Part shown: piece after piece, positions 8,833 to 16,980 of the stretch
How positions within the stretch are numbered: the stretch's first letter is position 1
Layout: the number at the start of each line of letters is the position of its first letter
Source: a bacterium
GTDB taxonomy: Bacteria > Vulcanimicrobiota > Xenobia > Xenobiales > JADMJV01
DNA length: 64,000 nt
Assembly: GCA_018266105.1 (NCBI GenBank)
Contig: JAFEBA010000008.1
Location: forward strand, 1 to 64,000
Direction of reading: 5' to 3'
Notes under the pieces: model-generated
The model's database searches: none
Told to the model about the DNA's origin: nothing
What the model saw: the letters and a program-made list of their open reading frames with translations, nothing else
Translations under genes and position numbers: made by a program

Positions 8833-8871
8833 GCCTTACAAAAAACTGAAAAGCAGGGACCGGCCAGGCTT

Positions 8872-10683
8872 CTAGCGGTACCCTGCCGCCTGTAGCTTAA
8901 AGAGCGTAGCATAATGCCCGTCACGAGCCAGCAGTTCCTCGTGGCTGCCAAATTCAGCCACTTCACCCTTCTCCAGCACCATGATCTCATCGGCCATCCG
9001 CACCGTGGAGAATCGATGGCTGATGAGGATGGCCATCTGATTCTCGGTCACCTTGCGGAAATGCTCAAAGATCTCCACTTCAGCCTTGGCATCCACGGCC
9101 GAGGTGGGTTCATCCAGCACCAGAAGGTCAGCCCCGGTGCGCATGAAAGCCCGGGCCAGGGCGATCTTTTGCCACTGGCCACCGGATAGCTCGCGGCCCC
9201 CCTTAAACCATCGCCCCAGCTGGGTCTGGTAACCCTCGGGCAGGGAGCCGATGACCTCCTGGGCGCGCGCCTTCTCAGCCGCATCCTGCCAGCGGCCTCG
9301 CTCCTCCAGGGCCTCGACGTCGCCCACGCCGATGTTCTCGCCCACCTGAAAGTGATAGCGCATGAAGTCCTGAAAAATAACCCCGATGCGTCGGCGCAAA
9401 GCGTTCTCATTCCACTGCTGCAAATCCAAACCATCGAGTAAAACCAAGCCTTCCGTTGGCGAGTAGAGCCGCGAGAGCAGCTTCACAATGGTGGTTTTGC
9501 CCGAACCATTCTCACCCACCAGGGCCAGTTTGTGTCCCGGACGAAGATGAAAAGTCACGTTTCGTAGCGCAGGCTCCGAGGCTCCTGGGTATGTAAAGCT
9601 TACGTTCTGGAAACGCAGACCGTCACCTGGCTTGGGCCCAACCTGTTCTTCGCCTGCCGACTCTGGCACCGGCATCTGCAGAAACTCGTAGAGATTGGAC
9701 AGATAGAGATTGTCTTCGTACATGCCGCCTACTGAGGAGAGACTGCTGGTAACGGCCTGCTGGCCCTGTTTGAAGACCAGCAGATACATGCTCATCTCGC
9801 CCAGGCTGAGCCGGCCGGCCACGGTAGCCTGAACAATCCAGTAGTAAGCACCATAGAGAGCGACCGTGCTCAGAAGTCCCAGCCCGTAACCCCAGATGGC
9901 CCGACGCAAGGTCAGAGCCCGATCCTCAGCATAGAGCTTATGAAAAATCCTTCGGTATCGTTCGAGAAAAAGGTCTCCCAACCCGAAGAGTTTGACCTCT
10001 TTAACATAATCCTCGCGAGCGATCAAGGTTTCCAGGTAGGCCTGCATACGCGATTCGGGTGAACGCCAGGTGAAGAGCTGAAAGGCCGACTTGGCGAACC
10101 GTGCCTCTACCCAAAAAGTGGGCAGCCCGGCCACCACCAGCAGCACCACCGCGTAGGGCGAGAAGTTCCACAAAATGACTCCGTAGGTGCTGAGGATCAG
10201 GCACTGCTGAAGCAAATCGAAGGTGCGGTTGACAAGCGAGAGTGGGCGTTGGCTGGCCTGGCGCCGGGCCTGGCTGAGCTTGTCGTAAAACTCGGAGTCT
10301 TCAAAATGAACAAGCGTCAGAGTCAGGGCCTTTTCCAGGATCATTTCGTTGACGCGATGGCCCAACTGAGCTCGCAGTAATGATTGGATCACGCCAATCG
10401 CTCGCTGGACCAGGGCCAGGGCAATAACCGCAGCCGCCTCCAAAACCACGTAATGAACAGCCGGTCCGGGGTCATGGAGTGCTCGGGCCGTGACCACACT
10501 GTCGACCAGCAATTTGCTCACATAGGCCAGAGAAGCGGGCAAGAGGCCGGCCAATACCGTAAGCAGACAGAATCCGTAAGCCAGCCAGCGGCTGGTGGTC
10601 CATACCAGGCCGAAAGCCCGCCGGGTGAAAACAAAAACGTCCCGGACGCTCCCCCAGCTTAACTTATAACTACTCTCTGCCAT
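8872..10683 (-). CDS. ABC exporter, fused membrane and ATPase domains
   Basis: From the ATG at 10683 the product is 603 aa; a TTG at 10719 is an alternative. The N-terminal half has six membrane helices of the type I exporter fold. The ATPase domain has Walker A GENGSGKT, Q-loop region VIFQDFMRYH, signature LSGGQWQKIALARAF, Walker B LLVLDEPTSAVD and H-loop ISHRFSTVR. It is a half-transporter that should dimerise and move lipids, glycolipids or peptides outward. It overlaps the upstream glycosyltransferase gene by 14 nt and forms one operon with that and a DegT aminotransferase, which favours a lipid-linked sugar or glycolipid as cargo. An MsbA-like flippase role is inferred only. Confidence 0.88.
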   Translation of the reverse strand: MAESSYKLSWGSVRDVFVFTRRAFGLVWTTSRWLAYGFCLLTVLAGLLPASLAYVSKLLVDSVVTARALHDPGPAVHYVVLEAAAVIALALVQRAIGVIQSLLRAQLGHRVNEMILEKALTLTLVHFEDSEFYDKLSQARRQASQRPLSLVNRTFDLLQQCLILSTYGVILWNFSPYAVVLLVVAGLPTFWVEARFAKSAFQLFTWRSPESRMQAYLETLIAREDYVKEVKLFGLGDLFLERYRRIFHKLYAEDRALTLRRAIWGYGLGLLSTVALYGAYYWIVQATVAGRLSLGEMSMYLLVFKQGQQAVTSSLSSVGGMYEDNLYLSNLYEFLQMPVPESAGEEQVGPKPGDGLRFQNVSFTYPGASEPALRNVTFHLRPGHKLALVGENGSGKTTIVKLLSRLYSPTEGLVLLDGLDLQQWNENALRRRIGVIFQDFMRYHFQVGENIGVGDVEALEERGRWQDAAEKARAQEVIGSLPEGYQTQLGRWFKGGRELSGGQWQKIALARAFMRTGADLLVLDEPTSAVDAKAEVEIFEHFRKVTENQMAILISHRFSTVRMADEIMVLEKGEVAEFGSHEELLARDGHYATLFKLQAAGYR

Positions 10684-11629
10684 CTTCTGAACTTGCCACT
10701 TGCTGGTCGCCTCCCACAACTACCTGTTCGACCAGGTAAAGCGGCCGGGCCCGACTCTCATCCAGGGTGCGCCAGATGTACTCACCCAGCACCCCTAGCA
10801 TCATCATTTGCATGCCGCCCAGCAACAAAACCACAACCATAAGCGAGGACCAGCCCTGTGAGGGAGAGCCGTGGATATAGTTGTAGATCACAAACAAGGC
10901 GTAGACGAAGCCCAAAAGGCCTATACAGGAGCCGAAAGCCATCATGTAGCGGATCGGCAGGTAGGTGAAGGCGATCACCGAATCCAGCACCAGCTTGAAC
11001 TTCTTGGCGAAAGTCCAGCTTGAGCGGCCGTGCTGTCGAGCTTCCTTCACATACTGGATATAGCCGTGGCGAAAGCCCAGCGAGCCGACCAGCGCGAAAA
11101 GACTAACATTGTTCTCACGAAACTGAGCCAGCGCGTCCAGCACCCGCCGATCGGCCAGAAAAAAGTCAGCACCCGTGGCCGGCATGCTGGTCAGTCCCAC
11201 AAACCGCCGCATAATCCAGTAATACAACCGACCGAAAGCCAGACTAGAGGCCCTCTCGCCCGGACGACCCTGTCGGACCGCCCAGACGACCTGATCGCCC
11301 GCCTTCCAGGCGGCCACCAGCTGAGGGATGACCTGGGGCGGGTCCTGCAAATCGGCGGCCAGGATTACGGCCGCCTGACCCCTCGCCTCGCGCAGACCGC
11401 AAATCAAAGCCTTGTGGGACCCAAAATTGCGCGAAAAGCGAAGCCCGCGCAGGCGCGTATCGCCGGCTGCCAGGCGACTGAAAACCCCCAGGGTATTGTC
11501 ACTGGAGTGGTCGTCCACCAGCACCCATTCCCAATCGTAGTCTGCCAGATGCTCTTGCAGTTGCTCGTAAAGGAGGGGCAAATTCGCCTCTTCATTGTGG
11601 GCGGGAGTGATTATGGAAAGCTCTGGCAT
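10670..11629 (-). CDS. Polyprenyl-phosphate glycosyltransferase, GT2 (GtrB/ArnC-like)
   Basis: The 319-aa protein opens with the GT2 nucleotide-sugar fold: SIITPAHNEEANLP, VLVDDHSSDNT and the metal-binding AADLQDPPQ. After about residue 230 it has two membrane helices, and near the end LGEYIWRTLDESRARPLYLVEQ, which is typical of GtrB, DPM1-like and ArnC enzymes. These transfer a sugar from UDP or GDP to undecaprenyl phosphate on the cytoplasmic face. The preceding gene is a DegT aminotransferase (ArnB-like), so the sugar may be an amino sugar such as a 4-amino-4-deoxy pentose or hexose. It overlaps that gene by 19 nt. Confidence 0.87.
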   Translation of the reverse strand: MPELSIITPAHNEEANLPLLYEQLQEHLADYDWEWVLVDDHSSDNTLGVFSRLAAGDTRLRGLRFSRNFGSHKALICGLREARGQAAVILAADLQDPPQVIPQLVAAWKAGDQVVWAVRQGRPGERASSLAFGRLYYWIMRRFVGLTSMPATGADFFLADRRVLDALAQFRENNVSLFALVGSLGFRHGYIQYVKEARQHGRSSWTFAKKFKLVLDSVIAFTYLPIRYMMAFGSCIGLLGFVYALFVIYNYIHGSPSQGWSSLMVVVLLLGGMQMMMLGVLGEYIWRTLDESRARPLYLVEQVVVGGDQQVASSEDGRE

Positions 11630-12726
11630 ACGGCCTGCGCCACCTTTTCCATCTGCTCTTCGCTCATTTCGTGATACAAAGGCAATAACACAAACTCATC
11701 CTGGGCGCGTTCACTCTGCTCCAGGTCCGACCAGGGACCCGGGTAGGCTGCCTCGCGGTGGGCGCACATAATTCCGGTCTTGCTGGCCACTCCCCGATCC
11801 AGCAGATTTTGCATGAAGCGAGCCTGGTCGGCACCCGGCGGCAGGCGTAGGGCCAGGCTCTGCCAGTTGCTACGAGCCCAACCAGGCTGATGTTGCCAGC
11901 CAAAGCCGCTCAGGCGCTGATGAAACCATTCCACTTGCTGGCGCCGACGCGCCAGCAGAGCCGGCAGGCGTCTCAACTGAGCCCGCCCCACAGCCGCCTG
12001 AATGTCGGTCATCCGAAAGTTGTAGCCGATCTCATCGTAATGCTCGCGCACCACTCGAGTGGCCCCGTGTCGGGCGGTGTCAGGCAAACTCATAGCGTGC
12101 TGGCGCAAGCGACGGGCCCTTTCGGCCCATTCCTCATTGGCCATGGTCAACATGCCGCCGTCCCCGGTGGTCAACAACTTGCGTGGATGAAACGAAAAGC
12201 AGGCGATGTGACCATGAGGACGTCCAATCTTCTGCCATTCCCCCTGCCACAGAATCTCGCTGCCGATGGCGCAGGCCGCATCTTCAATCACCACCAATCC
12301 GTGTTCTTCAGCCCACGGCAGAATTCGACTCAGATCAGCCGGCATGCCGATCTGGTGTGCCACCAGCAGAGCTTTGACACCCTCCTGCATTCGCAAGCGC
12401 GAAGGATCCAGATTGAACGTATCCAGTTCCACATCGCAGAACACCGGCTCTGCGCCCACATAGGTCACGGCATTGGCGGTAGCGATAAAGGAGTGACTGA
12501 CGGTCAAGACCTTATCGCCCGGGCCTAAACCGGCCAGGATCATGGCCAGTTGCAGAGCCACCGTGCAGTTGGCGACCGCCACCGCTCGGGTCGCGCCAAC
12601 GTAACTGGCGAATTCCTCCTCGAACGCTTTGACCTCAGGACCCTGAGTAAGCCAACCGGAAAGAATCGGTCGCCGAGCCGCTTCCGCCTCTTCTTCGCCC
12701 ACCCAGGGACGGTAGAGGGGAATCAA
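11611..12726 (-). CDS. DegT/DnrJ/EryC1/StrS sugar aminotransferase (ArnB-like)
   Basis: PLP-dependent aminotransferase of about 371 aa. The likely start is a TTG at 12726 (LIPLYRPWVGEEE) with CGAGG just upstream. A longer frame reaches 12873 but would run through the start of the divergent SDR gene. Family landmarks are GWLTQGPEV, the VIEDAACAIGS segment with the PLP-ring Asp, and the Schiff-base lysine in CFSFHPRKLLTTGDGG (Lys183 from the TTG start). These enzymes convert 3- or 4-keto nucleotide sugars to amino sugars using glutamate. Followed by a GtrB/ArnC-like transferase and an ABC exporter, it probably starts a pathway that puts an amino sugar on a lipid carrier for envelope modification. 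Confidence 0.87.
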   Translation of the reverse strand: MIPLYRPWVGEEEAEAARRPILSGWLTQGPEVKAFEEEFASYVGATRAVAVANCTVALQLAMILAGLGPGDKVLTVSHSFIATANAVTYVGAEPVFCDVELDTFNLDPSRLRMQEGVKALLVAHQIGMPADLSRILPWAEEHGLVVIEDAACAIGSEILWQGEWQKIGRPHGHIACFSFHPRKLLTTGDGGMLTMANEEWAERARRLRQHAMSLPDTARHGATRVVREHYDEIGYNFRMTDIQAAVGRAQLRRLPALLARRRQQVEWFHQRLSGFGWQHQPGWARSNWQSLALRLPPGADQARFMQNLLDRGVASKTGIMCAHREAAYPGPWSDLEQSERAQDEFVLLPLYHEMSEEQMEKVAQAVCQSFP

Positions 12727-12826
12727 GGGACCTCGACCGGTTTGGTGTAATTGGACAAAAGGCGGGCGGCGGGCATCGGTGTGGATTCCTCCCGTGCCAA
12801 AGGGGCCCTGCCTTAAGGAAACGAGT

Positions 12827-13630
12827 ATGAGTGAAGTTGTTTTGATTACGGGCGCATCCACCGGCATCGGCAAAGCGGCCGCGCTGCATTTCCATCAACG
12901 CGGTTGGAAGGTGGCGGCCACCATGCGCCGTCCCGAACTATGCGACTGGGCTCCTCGCGACGAGCGCTTTTTCCCGGTCGCGCTGGACGTGACCGACACC
13001 CAATCGATCCAGGCCGCCCTGGCCCAGGTATTGGAACGCTGGGGCGGCCTGGAAGTACTGATCAACAACGCTGGGTACGGACTGGTCGGACCGTTCGAAG
13101 GCACCGACCCGGAGCAAGTTCGTCGCCAGTTTGAGACTAATGTCTTCGGATTGATGAACGTAACCCGAGCCGTGCTTCCCCACTTTCGCCAGAAGCGCTC
13201 GGGGCGTATCTTGAACGTATCCTCGGTTGGAGGACGGGTGACCTTTCCGCTCTACAGTTGCTATCACAGCACCAAATGGGCGGTGGAAGGCTTCTCCGAG
13301 TCGCTCCAATTCGAACTCAAGCCTTTCAATATTAAGGTCAAGTTGATCGAACCCGGAGCCATCAAAACAGAGTTTTACGACCGCTCTCAAGACCGGGTCG
13401 AAGCCCCCGACTACCAGCCCTTCTACGACAAAACCATGGAACGGTTGCAGCAGGCCGGCTATAACGCCCCGGGTCCCGAGTTGGTGGCCCAGACATTGTG
13501 GCAGGCCGCCACCGACAACTCCTGGAAAATGCGCTATCCGGTCAACAGCGCCGATGTGCTCTGGTTTCGTAAGTTAGCGCCGGAGGGCTTCTTCCGCGCC
13601 TTCATTGGCTGGTATCTCATGCGTAAGTAG
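12827..13630 (+). CDS. Short-chain dehydrogenase/reductase (classical SDR)
   Basis: The ATG at 12827 with AAGGAA upstream gives 267 aa. Classical SDR motifs are all present: GASTGIG cofactor loop, DVTD adenine-ring contact, NNAG, catalytic Ser in NVSSVGG and YHSTK as the YxxxK active site. The PGAIKTEF segment and C-terminal pattern resemble the retinol-dehydrogenase/ketosphinganine-reductase-like SDRs that use oxidoreductases on lipid or ketone substrates. It is divergent from the DegT operon. Its last 57 nt are overlapped by the convergent nucleotide-transporter gene. The substrate is not predictable. Confidence 0.88.
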   Translation: MSEVVLITGASTGIGKAAALHFHQRGWKVAATMRRPELCDWAPRDERFFPVALDVTDTQSIQAALAQVLERWGGLEVLINNAGYGLVGPFEGTDPEQVRRQFETNVFGLMNVTRAVLPHFRQKRSGRILNVSSVGGRVTFPLYSCYHSTKWAVEGFSESLQFELKPFNIKVKLIEPGAIKTEFYDRSQDRVEAPDYQPFYDKTMERLQQAGYNAPGPELVAQTLWQAATDNSWKMRYPVNSADVLWFRKLAPEGFFRAFIGWYLMRK

Positions 13631-15118
13631 GGATGCCTTGGCCTGGTAAGCCTTCCCGGCTCGCCCCACCAAAACCCACCAGGCCCACACGGCAATGAAG
13701 CAGGGAGCCACCATGAGCCGCTCGATCCATTCTGGCGACCAGGCGAAATAAGCCACTGCCGCAGCCACCAGAATGGATTCGGTGGAAAAGATGACGTCTC
13801 CCAGACGCATCAGAGGGCCTTCAATCACCGGCTTGGCCTGCAAAAGCGAAGCCCGATCGGTGGCCGAATAGAGAATTTCCTTGGTGGCATTGTTAAAGCT
13901 GTAGTTCAGGCTGCCGGAAAAAACCAGAATCAGCTGAATGCTAACCAGATCCAGGGGGGTCAACAACAGTGGCAACACACATAAAGCAAAGCTAGGCAAG
14001 ATGACCAGCGCCGCTTTCAGCCCGAACAGACGAAGGAACGGACGGCAAATCACCCCCAGCAGCAAAACCCCCAGGATGCCCTGATAGTAAAAAATGTTGG
14101 CGAAGACTTCCCTCGAACGTCTCTCGCGGTACTCTCGGAAGCGCTCATAAGCCTCCTTTAGCTGCGAAGGAGAGAGCCGGTTCTTGGCGGCCAGTTGCTC
14201 CAGAGCGGGTGCGCGCTTATCCGAAGCCAGTTTGCGCAGGTCGTTCAGCTGACTGTAACCGTCTGGCCAGATAGAGCTGAGTTCCTGGCGATAGGCCTCC
14301 TGGCCCAGAATGGCGTCCAAACGGCGCTGCGTAATGAAATCCGCGGCAGTGGAGTAGATGGCCAGAGTTAAAACCATGACCGCGATAGCCTTTAAGAATT
14401 GATCGCCCAACCAGCCAAAGCGGGATTGGGGGGGAAGGCCGGGCACGGACTTGCCCTCTGACATTTGCACCGGGTAATTCAACTCCGGCCAGAGTAAGGC
14501 CAGCGAGAGCATGAGTGAGCCGATGGACCAGAGCAATGTCTGCGTTCCCCAACTGGAGAGGGCCTGCGCCACCGAAGAGCCGGCAATTCCCCCCACGGTC
14601 GAGCCCAGAGCGATAAAGGGAAAGCAGCGCTGGCACTGGTCAGGTCGAAAGCGCTCGTTGAGACAGCCCCATAGAGTCGGAACGAGCAACAGAAAGTAGA
14701 CCGAAGCCCACAGGTAAAAGAGCGCGGTGATGCGCTGGCCGCCCTGTGACAACGTCAGCAAAAAGAACAACTTACAGAGACCGGCCCAGAGAAAGGTGCC
14801 GGCTACCACTTGCTTGCGAGTGAAGCGTAGCGAACACCACTGAAAAATACGGGTGACCAACATCGAGGTCACGCTGACCAGGAGATAGATCCAGGGCATG
14901 AACAGGGGATCAAACTCGTTGAGAAACTGTGAATTACGGAGAGGCTTGACCAGATAATAGGAGAGAAAAAGGAAGAACAGCGCGGCCGCGCAACGCAAGA
15001 TACGGCCGAGTTCGTCCCCCTGGGCGCCGCTCCGACGCGCAAGCCAGTCCCGAATGCTCCCCGCCACTCCCCGACCGGTTCCTACGGCTCGTTGTATGAA
15101 GTCAGACCCACGTCCCAA
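13574..15118 (-). CDS. ATP/ADP-translocase-like (TLC/NTT) transporter
   Basis: Up to 514 aa, with about 11-12 membrane helices in an MFS-like arrangement and a soluble helical insertion around residues 265-330. The motif LSYYLVKPLRNSQFL in the first helix and NYSFNNATKEILYSATD with KPVIEGPLMRLGD late in the chain are typical of the Npt/TLC group. The family is best known from intracellular bacteria that import host ATP, but divergent members occur in free-living bacteria with unknown substrates. Start uncertain: TTG at 15118 overlaps ribU, whereas GTG at 15067 lies 14 nt after its stop; the protein then loses 17 residues. The gene's 3' end overlaps the convergent SDR gene by 57 nt. Confidence 0.72.
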   Translation of the reverse strand: MGRGSDFIQRAVGTGRGVAGSIRDWLARRSGAQGDELGRILRCAAALFFLFLSYYLVKPLRNSQFLNEFDPLFMPWIYLLVSVTSMLVTRIFQWCSLRFTRKQVVAGTFLWAGLCKLFFLLTLSQGGQRITALFYLWASVYFLLLVPTLWGCLNERFRPDQCQRCFPFIALGSTVGGIAGSSVAQALSSWGTQTLLWSIGSLMLSLALLWPELNYPVQMSEGKSVPGLPPQSRFGWLGDQFLKAIAVMVLTLAIYSTAADFITQRRLDAILGQEAYRQELSSIWPDGYSQLNDLRKLASDKRAPALEQLAAKNRLSPSQLKEAYERFREYRERRSREVFANIFYYQGILGVLLLGVICRPFLRLFGLKAALVILPSFALCVLPLLLTPLDLVSIQLILVFSGSLNYSFNNATKEILYSATDRASLLQAKPVIEGPLMRLGDVIFSTESILVAAAVAYFAWSPEWIERLMVAPCFIAVWAWWVLVGRAGKAYQAKASLLTHEIPANEGAEEALRR

Positions 15119-15684
15119 CGTGGCACGCTCTTGAGCGTGGGTGAAACGCGCTTGTAAACCAGGAAGGTGATGAACGAGGTGATGGTGCCCTTGACCAGGT
15201 TGAATGGAATAAAGACCGCCAGTAGCAACTGCAGTACCTGGTCGGGCTGAGAGGGCGGGCTCTGAGGCAAAAAGATGCGCTCGAAAATGGGCAGCAGAAT
15301 CAGATTACAGGGAATCATCGCCAGAGTCATGCTAACCACGCCCAGCAACAGGGCCAGCACAGCCACCGATTTTTTCTTGCGAGCCTTGTAGACGGCCCCT
15401 GCCACTCCCACCAGGGTGCATCCGGCAATCGCGTTGATGGGCAGGCCTACCAGTTGAACCGGATTAAAGTGGGAAACCAGTTGCAGCAAATCCTTCAAGA
15501 CCACCACCGCCATCCCGGCTGCAGGTCCCAGCGCAAAAGCCCCGACCAGGGCGGGCACCTCGGAGGGGTCGTAAGTCAGGTAGCTGTGAGCCGGAAAAAT
15601 CGGCACTTGAATTTGCATCAGCACCACCGCCAGAGCGGAGAGCAGCGAAATCTTGATCAAGAAAGACAGGCGCATTGGCGGCAT
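15082..15684 (-). CDS. ECF transporter S component, RibU-like (riboflavin)
   Basis: The ATG at 15684 sits 1 nt after the stop of cutA (TAACATG), giving 200 aa with five to six membrane helices. The segment YDPSEVPALVGAFALGP followed by VVLKDLLQL matches the substrate-binding loop and second helix of RibU-type S components, which capture riboflavin for ECF transporters. The energising EcfA/EcfT genes are not in the window, as is usual for group II S components. There is no FMN riboswitch upstream; the gene is inside an operon. It is co-transcribed with the nucleotide-transporter-like gene, hinting at a salvage function. Confidence 0.78.
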   Translation of the reverse strand: MPPMRLSFLIKISLLSALAVVLMQIQVPIFPAHSYLTYDPSEVPALVGAFALGPAAGMAVVVLKDLLQLVSHFNPVQLVGLPINAIAGCTLVGVAGAVYKARKKKSVAVLALLLGVVSMTLAMIPCNLILLPIFERIFLPQSPPSQPDQVLQLLLAVFIPFNLVKGTITSFITFLVYKRVSPTLKSVPRWDVGLTSYNEP

Positions 15685-15685
15685 G

Positions 15686-16021
15686 TTACCCCGTCTTCCC
15701 CGGAGAAAACCCGTTGGCGCTGGCGAGCACCCAGCCCAGGTAGGCGGGCAAGCCATCTTCTACGGACAGGACCAGAAGTTCCGGCACTTCATAAGGATGC
15801 AGGGCCGGCAAAATCGACTTCAGCTCTTCCACTCGCTCGGCCACCGTCTTGGCGACCAGCAAGACCTCCGAATCCTGCTGGATCTGTCCCTCCCACCAGT
15901 AGAGACTGGTCACCTGAGGAACCAGGTTGACGCAGGCCACCAGACGGCGCTCCAGCAGCTGCCGGGCCAACGTTTGTGCCACTTCAGGGCTGGGGCATGT
16001 CATCAGGCAGACCTTGGTCAT
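15686..16021 (-). CDS. cutA: Divalent-cation tolerance protein CutA
   Basis: A 111-aa protein from the ATG at 16021, preceded by GGAGG. It matches CutA in length and motifs: MTKVCLMTCPSPEVAQ start, LLERRLVACVNLVPQVTSLYWWEG and HPYEVPELL. CutA forms a compact ferredoxin-like homotrimer and was linked to copper tolerance in E. coli, but its real role is unsettled. The gene overlaps the DA1-like peptidase gene by 38 nt and is followed directly by ribU. Confidence 0.93.
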   Translation of the reverse strand: MTKVCLMTCPSPEVAQTLARQLLERRLVACVNLVPQVTSLYWWEGQIQQDSEVLLVAKTVAERVEELKSILPALHPYEVPELLVLSVEDGLPAYLGWVLASANGFSPGKTG

Positions 16022-16685
16022 CAGGGTTTTCCTCCGGCTTTTTCTTGGGCTTGGGCTTGGGCGGTGGGGGCGGCGGCAGGCGACCGCCGTTGACATCCAG
16101 CCAACTGGTGGCCTGCTGGAAGACCGCCTCGCGCCCAAAATTCTCCTCAACCTGCAAAAACCAACGTAATCCGCCACCGTAAACCGGGTCGCGGTTGGAT
16201 CGCAAAATGTCCCCCCCGCTGCCGAAACCGAAGCGCTTCAGTGCCTGGAGAGCGACCCACTCGGCAAAACCCTCGCGCAGTGAGTTGTCGACCTTGTCGT
16301 AACCAGGGTGATTTTCATCCTGCCAGGCGTGGCCGTATTCGTGAGCCAGCACGGCCACCGCCTGACGCCGAGAAAGATTAGAGCAGACGGAGATCTGCCC
16401 GTCGTCGTAGACGCCCTGAACGCCATCCCCGCCGTATTGCAGCAACTGGTCCGGATGGACCAGGCGTAGGCGGAGGTTCCGCTTCACGTTCATACGCTCC
16501 CCCAGAGCGCCCACCAGGCGCAGCCGCACGCGAGCCAGGGTGCCCTCTGACCAGGCTCTGGTTACGGGCAGACTGCAGTCGCAGCAGGGCGTGAAACAAT
16601 CCTCGGCCGGGCAGTCGCAACCAGGGCAGTTCTTAGCCCAGGCGCACAGCGTAAGGCAGAGAAACAGGACTAATTTTCGGGCCAA
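15984..16685 (-). CDS. Secreted zinc peptidase-like protein (DA1-like)
   Basis: The 233-aa product has a Sec signal peptide (residues 1-18, ending CAWAK) followed by a dense Cys cluster (CPGCDCPAEDCFTPCCDC, about 20-37). This may bind metal or form disulfides. The central region has a gluzincin-type site, LAHEYGHAWQDE (HEXXH), with a downstream glutamate in LREGFAEWVALQ, the arrangement of the DA1-like peptidase domain. The C-terminal 35 residues are a Pro/Lys tail. It overlaps the small helical gene upstream by 16 nt and cutA by 38 nt. It is probably an exported or anchored metallopeptidase; the substrate is unknown. Confidence 0.65.
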   Translation of the reverse strand: MARKLVLFLCLTLCAWAKNCPGCDCPAEDCFTPCCDCSLPVTRAWSEGTLARVRLRLVGALGERMNVKRNLRLRLVHPDQLLQYGGDGVQGVYDDGQISVCSNLSRRQAVAVLAHEYGHAWQDENHPGYDKVDNSLREGFAEWVALQALKRFGFGSGGDILRSNRDPVYGGGLRWFLQVEENFGREAVFQQATSWLDVNGGRLPPPPPPKPKPKKKPEENPDDQGLPDDMPQP

Positions 16686-16927
16686 TCGCGGTCTTCCAGC
16701 GATCCCGTGGAACGACGGTGCTCCTGATAGAGCCGAGCGACTTCCGCGGTCAGGTCACGATAGAGATCGAAGATGTCGCAGAGCTCGACCATTAAATCGA
16801 TCATTTCTTCTTCATTAAGAGCCATAAAGGCATTGTGAAGGCGAGGGTATTTGGCCGTGAGCAGCGTGATCAGGTCCTGGGTAAGCTCCAGCAAGTCGCG
16901 CTGCAAGCGTTCTTCGCTTAACTGCAT
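16670..16927 (-). CDS. Small acidic helical protein of unknown function
   Basis: First gene of the leftward operon. It encodes 85 aa that read as two or three amphipathic helices (LQRDLLELTQDLITLL, EEEMIDLMVELCDIFDLYRDL) with no signal or membrane segment. The helices look like a dimerisation or adaptor module. I do not recognise a family. Its 16-nt overlap with the DA1-like gene supports it being real. Confidence 0.6.
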   Translation of the reverse strand: MQLSEERLQRDLLELTQDLITLLTAKYPRLHNAFMALNEEEMIDLMVELCDIFDLYRDLTAEVARLYQEHRRSTGSLEDRDWPEN

Positions 16928-16980
16928 GCTGACTGGCTACCTGACCAGGGGGAGAAGTCCTGCGCGGGGAACACCCGCGA

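Noticed and set aside
12727..12873. Longer N-terminus for the DegT aminotransferase
   Set aside because: Would overlap the SDR start and add residues absent from the family; the TTG at 12726 aligns with the normal beginning.
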